A DNA stretch of 7,766 nucleotides from assembly GCF_002341865.1 (NCBI RefSeq), contig NZ_DDOV01000086.1, positions 1 to 7,766 of the forward strand, written 5' to 3'. Shown here piece after piece: positions 1-6,390 of the stretch. Position 1 is the stretch's first letter. Each line of letters starts with the position of its first letter. The position numbers were made by a program, and so were the translations under genes. The notes below the pieces were generated by a model. That model ran no database searches. It was not told the origin of the DNA and saw nothing but the letters and a program-made list of their open reading frames with translations. The DNA comes from Clostridium sp. UBA2485. GTDB taxonomy: Bacteria; Bacillota; Clostridia; Clostridiales; Clostridiaceae.

Positions 1-283
1 CTAAAATTGCTATTTTTAATTCCTGTTCTTTAATTACTTCTAAAGACTTTTTATATTCCTTTTTATAATTAGGTACTATCTCACTTTCACTTGGATTCTT
101 AAGTTCTTTAGGTTCTAATGTTTGACCATATCTTCTATAGTTACTAACCCATCTGCTTAATAACACTGGATTAATATCATATTTTTTAGCAATAAGAATA
201 TTACTACCAGATTCTAAAACTTGATTAACATAATCAACCTTTTGATCCTCTGTAAATTTCCTAATAAATCTTTTTTTCTCCAT
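1..283 (-). CDS. IS3-family transposase OrfA (helix-turn-helix subunit), partial
   Basis: The first 94 codons of an OrfA-type transposase protein are visible, running off the left edge. My translation starts MEKKRFIRKFTEDQK. It has the layout of the HTH_Tnp_1 family: a basic start, a helix-turn-helix at about residues 24-50 (the segment GSNILIAKKYDINPVLLSRW), and a charged helix from about residue 74 that ends in an ELKIAIL heptad pattern, as in the leucine zipper of IS3 OrfA proteins. OrfA binds the terminal repeats; in IS3 elements the active OrfAB transposase is made by -1 frameshifting into OrfB, which is not in the window. The start at 283 is supported by a strong ribosome binding site (AGGAGGGG on the minus strand, 299-292). 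No stop or frameshift is seen in the visible part, so it may be intact. Confidence 0.85.
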   Translation of the reverse strand, partial: MEKKRFIRKFTEDQKVDYVNQVLESGSNILIAKKYDINPVLLSRWVSNYRRYGQTLEPKELKNPSESEIVPNYKKEYKKSLEVIKEQELKIAIL

Positions 284-363
284 AAAAAAGCCCCTCCTAA
301 TTATCTTAGATTTATTCTATCTTAATTGAGTTCAGTATGTCCAATCTAATTAGGGGGCCTATA
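1..363 (-). mobile_element. IS3-family (IS150-like) insertion sequence, one end only
   Basis: This is the terminal part of an insertion sequence on the minus strand that continues beyond the left edge. It contains the start of OrfA (1-283) and about 80 nt of untranslated terminal sequence. On the minus strand the outer end reads as a C-run followed about 9 nt later by TTGGACA. That resembles the terminal inverted repeats of IS150-group IS3 elements (general form TG...CCCC...GTTGGACA), so I place the boundary near 363, give or take a few bases. The other terminal repeat and the target duplication lie outside the window, so the boundary cannot be proven. OrfB, which carries the DDE catalytic domain, would lie to the left. 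A possible minus-strand promoter (TTGGAC at 344-339, TAGAAT at 319-314) has a 19-nt spacer and is weak. Confidence 0.7.
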
Positions 364-370
364 GGTTCTT

Positions 371-405
371 CATTCTTAATTATTAATTCTTAATTAATAA
401 GAATG
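371..405. repeat. AT-rich imperfect inverted repeat beside the IS end
   Basis: Arms CATTCTTA (371-378) and TAAGAATG (398-405) are perfect complements, and the interior is itself built of TTAATT/AATTAA units that can extend the stem imperfectly. There is no T-run on either side, so it is not a convincing intrinsic terminator. It starts only about 8 nt outside the inferred IS boundary. It may be an older intergenic repeat or the target into which the IS inserted. Confidence 0.45.
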
Positions 406-433
406 TCAATTGTTATTTCGTATTGTATAAGTT

Positions 434-464
434 TTGACTAAATTATTTTAAAAATGGGTATAAT
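434..464 (+). promoter_or_regulatory. Probable sigma-A promoter of the PRC-barrel/AI-2E operon
   Basis: TTGACT (434-439) and a perfect TATAAT (459-464) lie upstream of the ATG at 503. The spacer is 19 nt, longer than the preferred 17, so the -10 match is stronger evidence than the pair. A start point near 470-472 would leave a leader of about 30 nt carrying the GGGAAGG ribosome binding site at 487-493. The IS end lies only about 70 nt upstream. Confidence 0.6.
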
Positions 465-502
465 ACTTAATAAAGAAGGTAGAGTAGGGAAGGTATTATA
501 TC

Positions 503-1012
503 ATGTATAAGAGTAGAGATTTTGTATTTATGGATGTATTGGATCTACAAGGTGAAAAGTTAGGGTATATAAAGGATATACTGATAAATTTTAGTAAAAG
601 GGAAGTTATAGGTTTTAAAGTAACCCCCTACAAGCTTTTTAGGAAAAACTTTAGCATTTTAAAAGAAGATATTATTTATTTTAATGGAGCGATGGTAATA
701 AATAAAATAACTAAAGAAGAATATTTAGCTTTTAGTGATATTAAGAAGATGTATGTTATAGATAAAAATTCTAAAATATTGGGGATTGTTAAGGAATTAA
801 TTTTTGATGGAGAAAGCTTTGAAATAAGAGCTATTTCAATAGCATATAGCTTAGTTACAAGTATATTTAAAGAAAGAAGAATATTGTTAATTAAAGATAT
901 GATTTTAGGAAAAGATAATTTGCTTTATGTAGGATGCCAAGATAAATATAGTTTTCATTGCATACCTCATAACAATTTCTTACATATAGGAGAAGACAAT
1001 ATTGAAGGGTAA
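503..1012 (+). CDS. PRC-barrel domain protein (two barrels)
   Basis: This 169-residue soluble protein resembles two PRC-barrel domains, the small beta-barrel fold found in photosystem reaction-centre H subunits, RimM and the sporulation protein YlmC/YmxH. The first unit is about residues 5-75, with the typical pattern FMDVLDLQGEKLGYIKDI followed by an EVIGFKV strand. The second is about residues 82-165, with YVIDKNSKILGIVKEL followed by an EIRAISI strand. No signal peptide or membrane segment is visible, so it is probably cytoplasmic or membrane-associated through a partner. The ATG at 503 is preceded by GGGAAGG (487-493), 9 nt away. Its last 11 bases overlap the TTG-started transporter gene, implying translational coupling. 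The exact role is unknown; the pairing suggests an accessory or regulatory partner of the transporter, which is inference. Confidence 0.7.
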   Translation: MYKSRDFVFMDVLDLQGEKLGYIKDILINFSKREVIGFKVTPYKLFRKNFSILKEDIIYFNGAMVINKITKEEYLAFSDIKKMYVIDKNSKILGIVKELIFDGESFEIRAISIAYSLVTSIFKERRILLIKDMILGKDNLLYVGCQDKYSFHCIPHNNFLHIGEDNIEG

Positions 1013-2024
1013 AAGAAGCTATATTAAAATTATAGCTTTAATAATACTTATATTAGCAATTATACTTCTAATAAAAAGATTTCCAATATTTTTAGATTTA
1101 ATTGGAGTTATATTAATATCTTTTATAATATCTTATAGTTTAAGACCCTATTATAAATTTTTAATTAGTAAAGGCTTTAATAGAAGATTTGCAGCAGTTT
1201 TTGTTATATTAACTATAATACTTTCTATTTTATTAATATTTACTATTTTAATACCTTCTATATTTAAAGACAGCAATAATATTAATGATATGCTTTTAGA
1301 TATTGAAAGATATGTTAATAATTTTAAGAGTCCAGATATTACTTTAGGAAACAATAAATTTATTTCTCATTTTATAAACGTAATTTACGATAAAGTACAA
1401 TTACTAATAATTAATACAATAGAGAAAACCATAGAAACTCTTATATCAGCAGGGGAAAATATATTATTATTTTTAGTTTCTCCTACTCTTATTTATTTTT
1501 TTCTATGTGATGATAATTTAATTTTGAATGGAATTTTAAAGTTATTTCCCACATCAAGTAAGGGTATGATTAAAAAAGCATTAGTGCATATAGATAAAGT
1601 GTTGGAACGGTATATAATAACACAATTTGAGCTTTGCGCAATTATAGGAATTTTAACATTTATAGTGCTTTTAGTATTAAGAGTTAAATTTCCTATAGTA
1701 TTATCCTTAATAAATGCAGTATTTAATATAATCCCTTATTTTGGGCCCATAATAGGTGCTATTCCTATTCTTATATTAGCTAGTTTAAATTCACTTCAAA
1801 GTATAGTTTCTGTAGGAATAGCATTAATGATAATTCAACAAATAGAGGGAGATATTATATGCCCTAAAATTATAGGAGAGAGTGTCAGTGCGCATCCACT
1901 TACCATATTAATATTATTACTTGTAGGTGGAAATATAGGTGGAGTATTAGGTATGATAATTATTGTACCTATTTGGGTAACTATTAAGGTATTGTATGAG
2001 GATATCGAGAGTTATTTATTTTAA
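1002..2024 (+). CDS. AI-2E family transporter (polytopic membrane protein)
   Basis: This 340-residue integral membrane protein belongs to the AI-2E/PerM/YtvI family (AI-2E_transport), whose members usually have about 340-370 residues. Hydrophobic segments appear at about residues 8-25, 28-48, 62-86, 151-170, 205-228, 231-258, 263-283 and 300-330, with a polar loop at about 87-145. Family hallmarks are IPYFGPIIGAIP at 244-255 and the stretch from QQIEGDIICPKIIG through ESVSAHPL (279-300). Named members export the autoinducer AI-2 or act as Na+/H+ antiporters or in sporulation, so the substrate cannot be assigned here. The start is TTG at 1002: AGGAGA at 988-993 is well spaced, and the overlap with the upstream gene fits coupled translation. 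No terminator is evident after the stop; the next promoter begins 18 nt later. Confidence 0.88.
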   Translation: MKGKRSYIKIIALIILILAIILLIKRFPIFLDLIGVILISFIISYSLRPYYKFLISKGFNRRFAAVFVILTIILSILLIFTILIPSIFKDSNNINDMLLDIERYVNNFKSPDITLGNNKFISHFINVIYDKVQLLIINTIEKTIETLISAGENILLFLVSPTLIYFFLCDDNLILNGILKLFPTSSKGMIKKALVHIDKVLERYIITQFELCAIIGILTFIVLLVLRVKFPIVLSLINAVFNIIPYFGPIIGAIPILILASLNSLQSIVSVGIALMIIQQIEGDIICPKIIGESVSAHPLTILILLLVGGNIGGVLGMIIIVPIWVTIKVLYEDIESYLF

Positions 2025-2042
2025 ATTTTAATTAAGTAATAG

Positions 2043-2071
2043 TTGACATTTTATTTATTTTTTCATATAAT
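2043..2071 (+). promoter_or_regulatory. Consensus sigma-A promoter for the T-box/alaS transcript
   Basis: TTGACA (2043-2048), a 17-nt spacer and TATAAT (2066-2071) match the sigma-A consensus exactly. The expected transcript start is about 2077-2079, immediately before the base of T-box Stem I. A maximal promoter combined with a riboswitch attenuator fits control at the level of termination rather than initiation. Confidence 0.88.
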
Positions 2072-2077
2072 TCCAAT

Positions 2078-2293
2078 AAGAAAATATAATATTAGGTGAT
2101 GACAAGAATTAGTAAATATATCAAGGCATTTAGAGAGGAAGTGGTTGGTGAAAACTTCTTGGGAGATATATTGAAGCTGTCTTAGAGCCATATTTAATTA
2201 AGTGATATTAAAATTTTAAAAATTTTAATATAATAAGGGTGGTAACGCGGAACCTTTCGTCCCTTTTTAGGGAAGGAGGGTTTTTTATTTTTT
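2078..2293 (+). promoter_or_regulatory. T-box riboswitch (tRNA-Ala responsive leader of alaS)
   Basis: The leader RNA senses uncharged tRNA-Ala and permits alaS transcription when alanyl-tRNA is short. In Stem I the AGTA motif (2111-2114) faces GAA (2173-2175), and AATATATC (2115-2122) is exactly complementary to GATATATT (2165-2172) beside the specifier loop. The specifier triplet directly after GAA is GCT (2176-2178), an alanine codon, which matches the downstream gene. The distal stem GAAGT/ACTTC carries the loop with GGTGAAA. An AT-rich Stem III has 13-nt complementary arms (2205-2217 and 2219-2231). The T-box core AAGGGTGGTAACGCGG (2235-2250) holds the TGGT bulge (2240-2243), complementary to an ACCA acceptor end. 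AAGGG can pair with CCCTT (2261-2265) as antiterminator, competing with the terminator. The 5' end is inferred from the promoter. Confidence 0.95.
2253..2293 (+). terminator. Intrinsic terminator of the T-box leader
   Basis: The 12-nt arm from 2253 to 2264 pairs with the arm 2269-2280 (an outer CCTTTC/GGAGGG half with G-U pairs, one mismatch, and an inner TCCCT/AGGGA half). A T-rich run follows at 2281-2293. Bases 2261-2265 are shared with the antiterminator, so the two folds exclude each other as in standard T-box attenuators. Confidence 0.93.
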
Positions 2294-2468
2294 GTATAAA
2301 AATATTATTAGTTAAGACTATGGCGATATAAAATATCACTACAATAGCGAAGTGCGAGATGTGCATTGTGAATTAAAAAATTATAAATTAAAATAACAAA
2401 ACAAATACATATTTTAATCTATATATTAAATTTTTAAATAGTGCACTTAAATTATAGGAGGAATAGAT
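2294..2468 (+). other. Long non-coding spacer between T-box terminator and alaS, repeat-like
   Basis: This 175-nt stretch has no convincing ORF. Bases about 2311-2400 differ in texture from the surrounding AT-rich DNA: a hairpin GATAT-aaa-ATATC (2325-2337, extendable to GGCGATAT with one mismatch and a wobble), then a G-rich segment with GCGAAGTGCGAGATGTGC, then A/T-rich sequence with repeated GAATTA/AAATTA units. It resembles a dispersed intergenic repeat, but a single copy in this window cannot prove that. The last part holds the alaS ribosome binding site AGGAGG (2456-2461). Confidence 0.4.
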
Positions 2469-5117
2469 ATGAAAAATATGTCATTAAATGAAATTAGAGA
2501 ATCTTATTTAAAATTTTTTGAAAGTAAAGATCACTTAAGATTAGAAAGTTTTCCGTTAGTACCTAAAAACGATAAGAGCTTACTACTTATAAATGCTGGT
2601 ATGGCTCCATTAAAACCATATTTTACAGGATTACAAACCCCACCAAGTAAGAGAGTTACTACTTGTCAAAAGTGTATTAGAACTGGAGATATAGAAAACG
2701 TAGGTAGAACCTCTAGACATGGTACTTTTTTCGAAATGCTTGGAAATTTTTCTTTTGGAGATTACTTTAAAGAAGAAATAATTCCGTGGGCTTGGGAATA
2801 TGTAACAGAAGTTTTAGGAATACCTAAAGAAAAATTATATGTAACTATACATTTAGAAGATGATGAAGCTTTTAAAATATGGGTAAATAAAACAGATATA
2901 GATAAAAATCGTATTTTTAGATTAGGAGCAGATAATTTCTGGGAGGTTGGAGCTGGCCCTGGACCATGTGGACCGTGTTCTGAAATTCATTTTGATAGAA
3001 AACCTGAATTAGGACAAATAAAAACTGCTGAGGAATTTGAAAAAGCTTCTGATGAAGATAGAGTTATAGAGTTTTGGAATTTAGTATTTACTCAATTTGA
3101 TAAAGATGAGGAAGGAAATTATAACAAATTATCAAGTCCTAACATAGATACAGGAATGGGACTTGAAAGAATGGCAACCATAATGCAAGGAGTTAACAGC
3201 ATTTTTGAAGTTGACACAATTAGAGCAATATTAGATGAAGTTTGTAGAATATCTAATAAAAAATATGGCTATAATGAAAGAGAAGACATATCTATAAGAG
3301 TTATAACTGATCATGTTAGAAGTGTAGCATTCATGATTAGTGATGGAGTATTACCATCAAATGAAGGTAGAGGATATGTTTTAAGAAGAATATTAAGAAG
3401 GGCAGCAAGACATGGTAGATTACTAGGAATAAAAGGTATATTCTTAAATGAATTATGTGATATAGTCATAGAAAATTCTAAGGGTGCTTATCCAGAATTA
3501 AGTGAAAAAGCTAGTTATATTAAAAAAGTAATAAAACTAGAAGAAGAAAGATTTAGTGAAACTATAGATTCAGGAATGGAAATATTAAAGTCATATATTG
3601 AAGAATTAGAAACTTCTAATGAAGATACTTTAAAAGGTGAAAAAGTTTTTAAACTTTATGACACTTATGGTTTTCCACTAGAACTTACAGAGGAGATTTT
3701 AGAGGAAAAGAATTTAAAAGTTGATATAGAAGGCTTTAATACAGAAATGAAAAGCCAAAGAGAAAGAGCTAGGGCAGCTAGAGGAGATTCAAGCTACATG
3801 GGCAATGATGATGGAATTTTAAATAAAATTCCTGCAGATATAGAAACTGCTTTTAGTGGATACGATAAAATAGTAGATTCTTCAGAAGTAAAAGTTCTAA
3901 TTAAAGATGATGAATTTGTGGGAACTTTAGCTACCAAAGAAAAAGGTATAATAATTACTTCTATAACTCCATTTTATGCTGAAATGGGAGGTCAAGTAGG
4001 AGATAAAGGCATAATCTCTAATAATAAGTTTAAAGCTGTAGTTTATGATTGTAAGAAAAATATTGGCGGAAAAATTCTTCATTTTGTAGAAGTAGTAGAA
4101 GGTGAAGTAAATCTAGAGGATATAGTTGAGCTTTCAGTTGATAGCGAAAGAAGGCAAAATATATGCAAAAATCATACAGCTACTCATATGCTTCATGAAG
4201 CTTTAAGAGAAATTTTAGGAGATCATGTAAACCAAGCAGGCTCCTATGTAGATGATGAAAGATTAAGATTTGACTTTACTCATTTTGCTGCCTTAAGTGA
4301 AGAAGAACTTAAAAAGGTTGAAAAGAAATTAAATGATGAAATTATGAAAGTTTATAGCATAAATACTGATGTTATGACTATAGAAGAAGCTAAAAATAGT
4401 GGTGCAGTAGCATTATTTGATGATAAATATGAAGAAGATGTTAGGGTTGTATCTGTAGAAAACTTCAGTAAAGAGCTTTGTGGAGGAACTCACGTTAAGA
4501 ATTCCGGAGAGATAGGATTATTTAAAATTATAAGTGAAAGTGGAGTTGCAGCAGGTATCAGAAGAATTGAAGCTATAACTGGAGCAAAATCAGTTAAATA
4601 TGTAGAAGATAAGAATACTTTCTTAAAAGAGATTTCTTCAATATTAAAATGTGGAGAGAAAGATGTAGTTAATAAGCTACAATTATTACTACAAGAGCTT
4701 AAAGAGAAAGATAAAGAAGTTCAGGGTTTAAAAGAAAAACTAAATAGTGGATTAGAAGATGAGCTTATAAGTTCAGTAATAGATATAAAGGGCGTAAAAG
4801 CTATAGTGGCAATGGTTAATGATATTGAAGGAGAAGCTCTTAGAAACCTTAGTGATAAATTAAGAGATAAACTTCAAAGTGGTGTTGTCATACTAGGAGC
4901 TTCCTCAAAAGATAAGGTTCAATTTGTAGCGATGGCTACAAAGGATGCTGTATCAAATGGGGTTCATTGTGGTAAAATAATTAAAGAAGCTGCAATTATC
5001 GCTGGCGGTGGCGGCGGTGGAAGACCAGATATGGCTCAAGCAGGTGGAAAAATACCAGAAAAATTAAAAGAGGCAATGGATAAAGCTAAGGAAGTATTAG
5101 AAAGTTTAGTTAAATAG
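2469..5117 (+). CDS. alaS: Alanyl-tRNA synthetase
   Basis: This class II synthetase attaches alanine to tRNA-Ala in the cytoplasm and hydrolyses mischarged Ser- and Gly-tRNA-Ala. At 882 residues it has the full bacterial length. The aminoacylation core is at the N terminus: motif 2 region TSRHGTFFEMLGNFSFGDYF at 81-100, GAGPGPCGPCSEIHFD at 161-176, and motif 3 TGMGLER at 228-234. The tRNA-recognition helices follow (about 250-455). The editing domain has its zinc ligands in HTATH (H569, H573) and CGGTH (C671, H675). A coiled-coil stretch (about 735-760) leads into the C-Ala domain, which ends with the glycine-rich segment at 846-860. All key residues are present. ATG 2469 has AGGAGG 7 nt upstream; ATG at codon 4 is a less likely start. 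Expression is controlled by the tRNA-Ala T-box leader just upstream. Confidence 0.98.
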   Translation: MKNMSLNEIRESYLKFFESKDHLRLESFPLVPKNDKSLLLINAGMAPLKPYFTGLQTPPSKRVTTCQKCIRTGDIENVGRTSRHGTFFEMLGNFSFGDYFKEEIIPWAWEYVTEVLGIPKEKLYVTIHLEDDEAFKIWVNKTDIDKNRIFRLGADNFWEVGAGPGPCGPCSEIHFDRKPELGQIKTAEEFEKASDEDRVIEFWNLVFTQFDKDEEGNYNKLSSPNIDTGMGLERMATIMQGVNSIFEVDTIRAILDEVCRISNKKYGYNEREDISIRVITDHVRSVAFMISDGVLPSNEGRGYVLRRILRRAARHGRLLGIKGIFLNELCDIVIENSKGAYPELSEKASYIKKVIKLEEERFSETIDSGMEILKSYIEELETSNEDTLKGEKVFKLYDTYGFPLELTEEILEEKNLKVDIEGFNTEMKSQRERARAARGDSSYMGNDDGILNKIPADIETAFSGYDKIVDSSEVKVLIKDDEFVGTLATKEKGIIITSITPFYAEMGGQVGDKGIISNNKFKAVVYDCKKNIGGKILHFVEVVEGEVNLEDIVELSVDSERRQNICKNHTATHMLHEALREILGDHVNQAGSYVDDERLRFDFTHFAALSEEELKKVEKKLNDEIMKVYSINTDVMTIEEAKNSGAVALFDDKYEEDVRVVSVENFSKELCGGTHVKNSGEIGLFKIISESGVAAGIRRIEAITGAKSVKYVEDKNTFLKEISSILKCGEKDVVNKLQLLLQELKEKDKEVQGLKEKLNSGLEDELISSVIDIKGVKAIVAMVNDIEGEALRNLSDKLRDKLQSGVVILGASSKDKVQFVAMATKDAVSNGVHCGKIIKEAAIIAGGGGGGRPDMAQAGGKIPEKLKEAMDKAKEVLESLVK

Positions 5118-5125
5118 TGTACTTT

Positions 5126-5154
5126 TTGAAGTATATGTTTTATAATATTATTAA
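5126..5154 (+). promoter_or_regulatory. Possible weak promoter for ireB
   Basis: In the 81-nt gap after alaS, TTGAAG (5126-5131) and TATTAA (5149-5154) are 17 nt apart. A perfect TATAAT also occurs at 5141-5146, but it lacks a good -35 partner. No terminator follows alaS, so ireB could equally be read from the alaS transcript. This is a sequence match only. Confidence 0.25.
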
Positions 5155-5198
5155 AATATCTATTGGTCGTTTAAGCGATGGGAAAGAGGGAGATTATA

Positions 5199-5450
5199 GT
5201 GGATAATCAAAATACAGTTCAGTTTGAAAATGTGAAGGATAAAAAAGATATGACAAAAATGATACTGACTGACGTATATGATGCCTTAAAGAAAAAGGGA
5301 TATAACCCAGTTAATCAACTAGTAGGATATTTGATTTCAGGTGATCCAACTTATATAACAAATTATAATGGAGCAAGAGCATTAGTTAGTAAACTAGAAA
5401 GAGACGATATATTGGAAGAGGTTTTAAAATCTTATCTAGATATAAAATAA
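5199..5450 (+). CDS. ireB: IreB/ReoM-family regulatory phosphoprotein (DUF965)
   Basis: This is a small cytoplasmic protein of 83 residues from the preferred start. The core (TDVYDALKKKGYNPVNQLVG, then YLISGDPTYIT, then a RALVSKLERDDILEEVLKSYL helix) is the hallmark of the IreB/ReoM/YrzL family. In Enterococcus and Listeria these proteins are phosphorylated on N-terminal threonine by PASTA-domain Ser/Thr kinases; Listeria ReoM controls ClpCP-dependent turnover of MurA, and hence peptidoglycan synthesis. Here Thr6, in NQNTVQF, is the likely phosphosite by position (inference). GTG 5199 is preferred because AGAGGGAG (5185-5192) lies 6 nt before it; an in-frame ATG at 5178 would add 7 residues but has no ribosome binding site. 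It lies between alaS and ruvX, as in many Firmicutes. An intrinsic terminator overlaps its stop codon. Confidence 0.9.
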   Translation: MDNQNTVQFENVKDKKDMTKMILTDVYDALKKKGYNPVNQLVGYLISGDPTYITNYNGARALVSKLERDDILEEVLKSYLDIK

Positions 5451-5476
5451 AAATGCCTTATAGGCATTTTTATTTT
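5449..5476 (+). terminator. Intrinsic terminator fused to the ireB stop codon
   Basis: AAAAATGCCT (5449-5458) and AGGCATTTTT (5462-5471) form a perfect 10-bp stem with a 3-nt loop, followed by a T-rich tail (to 5476). The stem starts inside the TAA stop (5448-5450). The A-run on the left could also serve the minus strand, but no converging gene exists nearby. It would end or attenuate transcripts from alaS/ireB before ruvX. Confidence 0.85.
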
Positions 5477-5536
5477 AATTTAACATATACTAAGTTTATT
5501 ATTAATTATAGATACTTTTGCATAAGGAGATTCTTA

Positions 5537-5947
5537 ATGAGAATACTAGGATTAGATGTTGGCGATAGAACTATTGGAGTAGCAGTAAGTGATCCGTTAG
5601 GACTAACAGCTCAAGGCATTACTACAATAAGAAGAAAAAAATTAGAAGATGATATAAATGAAATTATAAAAATATGTAAAGAATATGATGTGGAAAAGAT
5701 AATTTCAGGACTTCCTAAAAATATGAATGGAACTATAGGCCCACAAGGAGAAAAAGTTATGGCTTTTTGTGAGGAATTAAAAAAGCACATAGATAAAGAA
5801 ATAAAGTTTTGGGATGAAAGATTAACCACTGTTGCTGCTCACAAGGTTATGTTAGAAGCAGATTTATCAAGAAGCAAGAGAAAGAAAATTGTAGATAAAA
5901 TAGCAGCAATATACATATTACAAGGATATTTAGATAGTATATATTAA
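5537..5947 (+). CDS. ruvX: RuvX/YqgF family nuclease (putative Holliday junction resolvase)
   Basis: This 136-residue RNase H-fold protein is of the usual family length (about 138). It opens with MRILGLDVGDRTIGVAVSDP, whose Asp7 is the expected first catalytic acid. It also has SGLPKNMNGTIGPQ (57-70), WDERLTT (92-98) with Glu94 in the expected active-site position, and the C-terminal DKIAAIYILQGYLD helix with Asp120. YqgF proteins are reported as Holliday-junction resolvases, and in E. coli as involved in 16S rRNA 5' maturation; which applies here cannot be seen. The start at 5537 is fixed by AAGGAGA (5524-5530) and by the family N terminus. The frame stays open to 5453, but those 28 extra codons run through the ireB terminator and are not coding. 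With that terminator upstream, ruvX needs read-through or its own promoter (a weak TTAACA at 5480-5485 has no clear -10). Confidence 0.93.
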   Translation: MRILGLDVGDRTIGVAVSDPLGLTAQGITTIRRKKLEDDINEIIKICKEYDVEKIISGLPKNMNGTIGPQGEKVMAFCEELKKHIDKEIKFWDERLTTVAAHKVMLEADLSRSKRKKIVDKIAAIYILQGYLDSIY

Positions 5948-5979
5948 AGAATTATTATGATAGAATAGGAGAAATAGTT

Positions 5980-6231
5980 ATGGAAAATTATGTTGATAAA
6001 ATTACTTTAATTGATGAAGATGGAGAAGAAATTGAATTTGATGTTATAACTAAGCTGGATATAGAAGAAGAGGAATATGTTATAGTTGTTGCAAGTGGAG
6101 AAGAAGATTTAGATGCTATAGCACTAAAGATTAAAAAAGATGAAGAAGGAAATGATTTATTAGTTCCAGTAGAAGATGAAGATGAGTTTGAAATGATATC
6201 AGAAGCTTATGAAGCTATATTTGAAGAATAA
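5980..6231 (+). CDS. DUF1292 (YrzB-like) small acidic protein
   Basis: This 83-residue protein is very acidic: 32 residues are Asp or Glu and only five are Lys. It has the DUF1292 pattern: ITLIDEDGEEIEFDV at 8-22, a central EEYVIVVASG strand (31-40), an ALKIKKDEEG turn (48-57) and the acidic tail EDEDEFEMISEAYEAIFEE. Members of this family in Bacillus (YrzB) and clostridia sit next to ruvX/yqgF, as here, but their biochemical function is not known. No membrane segment or signal peptide is visible, so it is probably cytoplasmic. The start has AGGAGA (5967-5972) 7 nt upstream. The 32-nt gap from ruvX suggests co-transcription. A T-rich run after the stop has no stem, so no terminator is visible. 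Confidence 0.9.
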   Translation: MENYVDKITLIDEDGEEIEFDVITKLDIEEEEYVIVVASGEEDLDAIALKIKKDEEGNDLLVPVEDEDEFEMISEAYEAIFEE

Positions 6232-6390
6232 TTTTTATTTTATTATCGTGTAATTATCATTTGAAAATATCTATCTTATAAGAATAATAGATAGTTAATA
6301 TAAAGAGATTAATAGTAATTAAAAAACTATATAAAATAAAATTTGAAAAATGTTAAATTTTTATAGTTATTAATTTGAAATGTTATTCTA

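Noticed and set aside
1151..1354. Minus-strand ORF inside the AI-2E transporter gene
   Set aside because: It is antisense to a well-supported membrane protein, and its hydrophobic/Ser-rich composition is what the complement of such a gene gives. No ribosome binding site.
5453..5536. 28-codon N-terminal extension of ruvX from ATG 5453
   Set aside because: It runs through the ireB terminator, has no ribosome binding site and is absent from the family; ATG 5537 has AAGGAGA and the canonical MRILGLDVG start.
5611..5829. Minus-strand ORF inside ruvX
   Set aside because: Shadow frame of a conserved gene, with low-complexity composition and no recognisable domain.
6238..6262. Possible Fur box formed by ATTATC motifs
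   Set aside because: The two hexamers are direct repeats without the 7-1-7 inverted geometry; such hexamers are common in DNA this AT-rich.
6271..6294. Terminator after the DUF1292 gene
   Set aside because: The stem is bulged and AT-only and no T-run follows; it lies about 40 nt past the stop.
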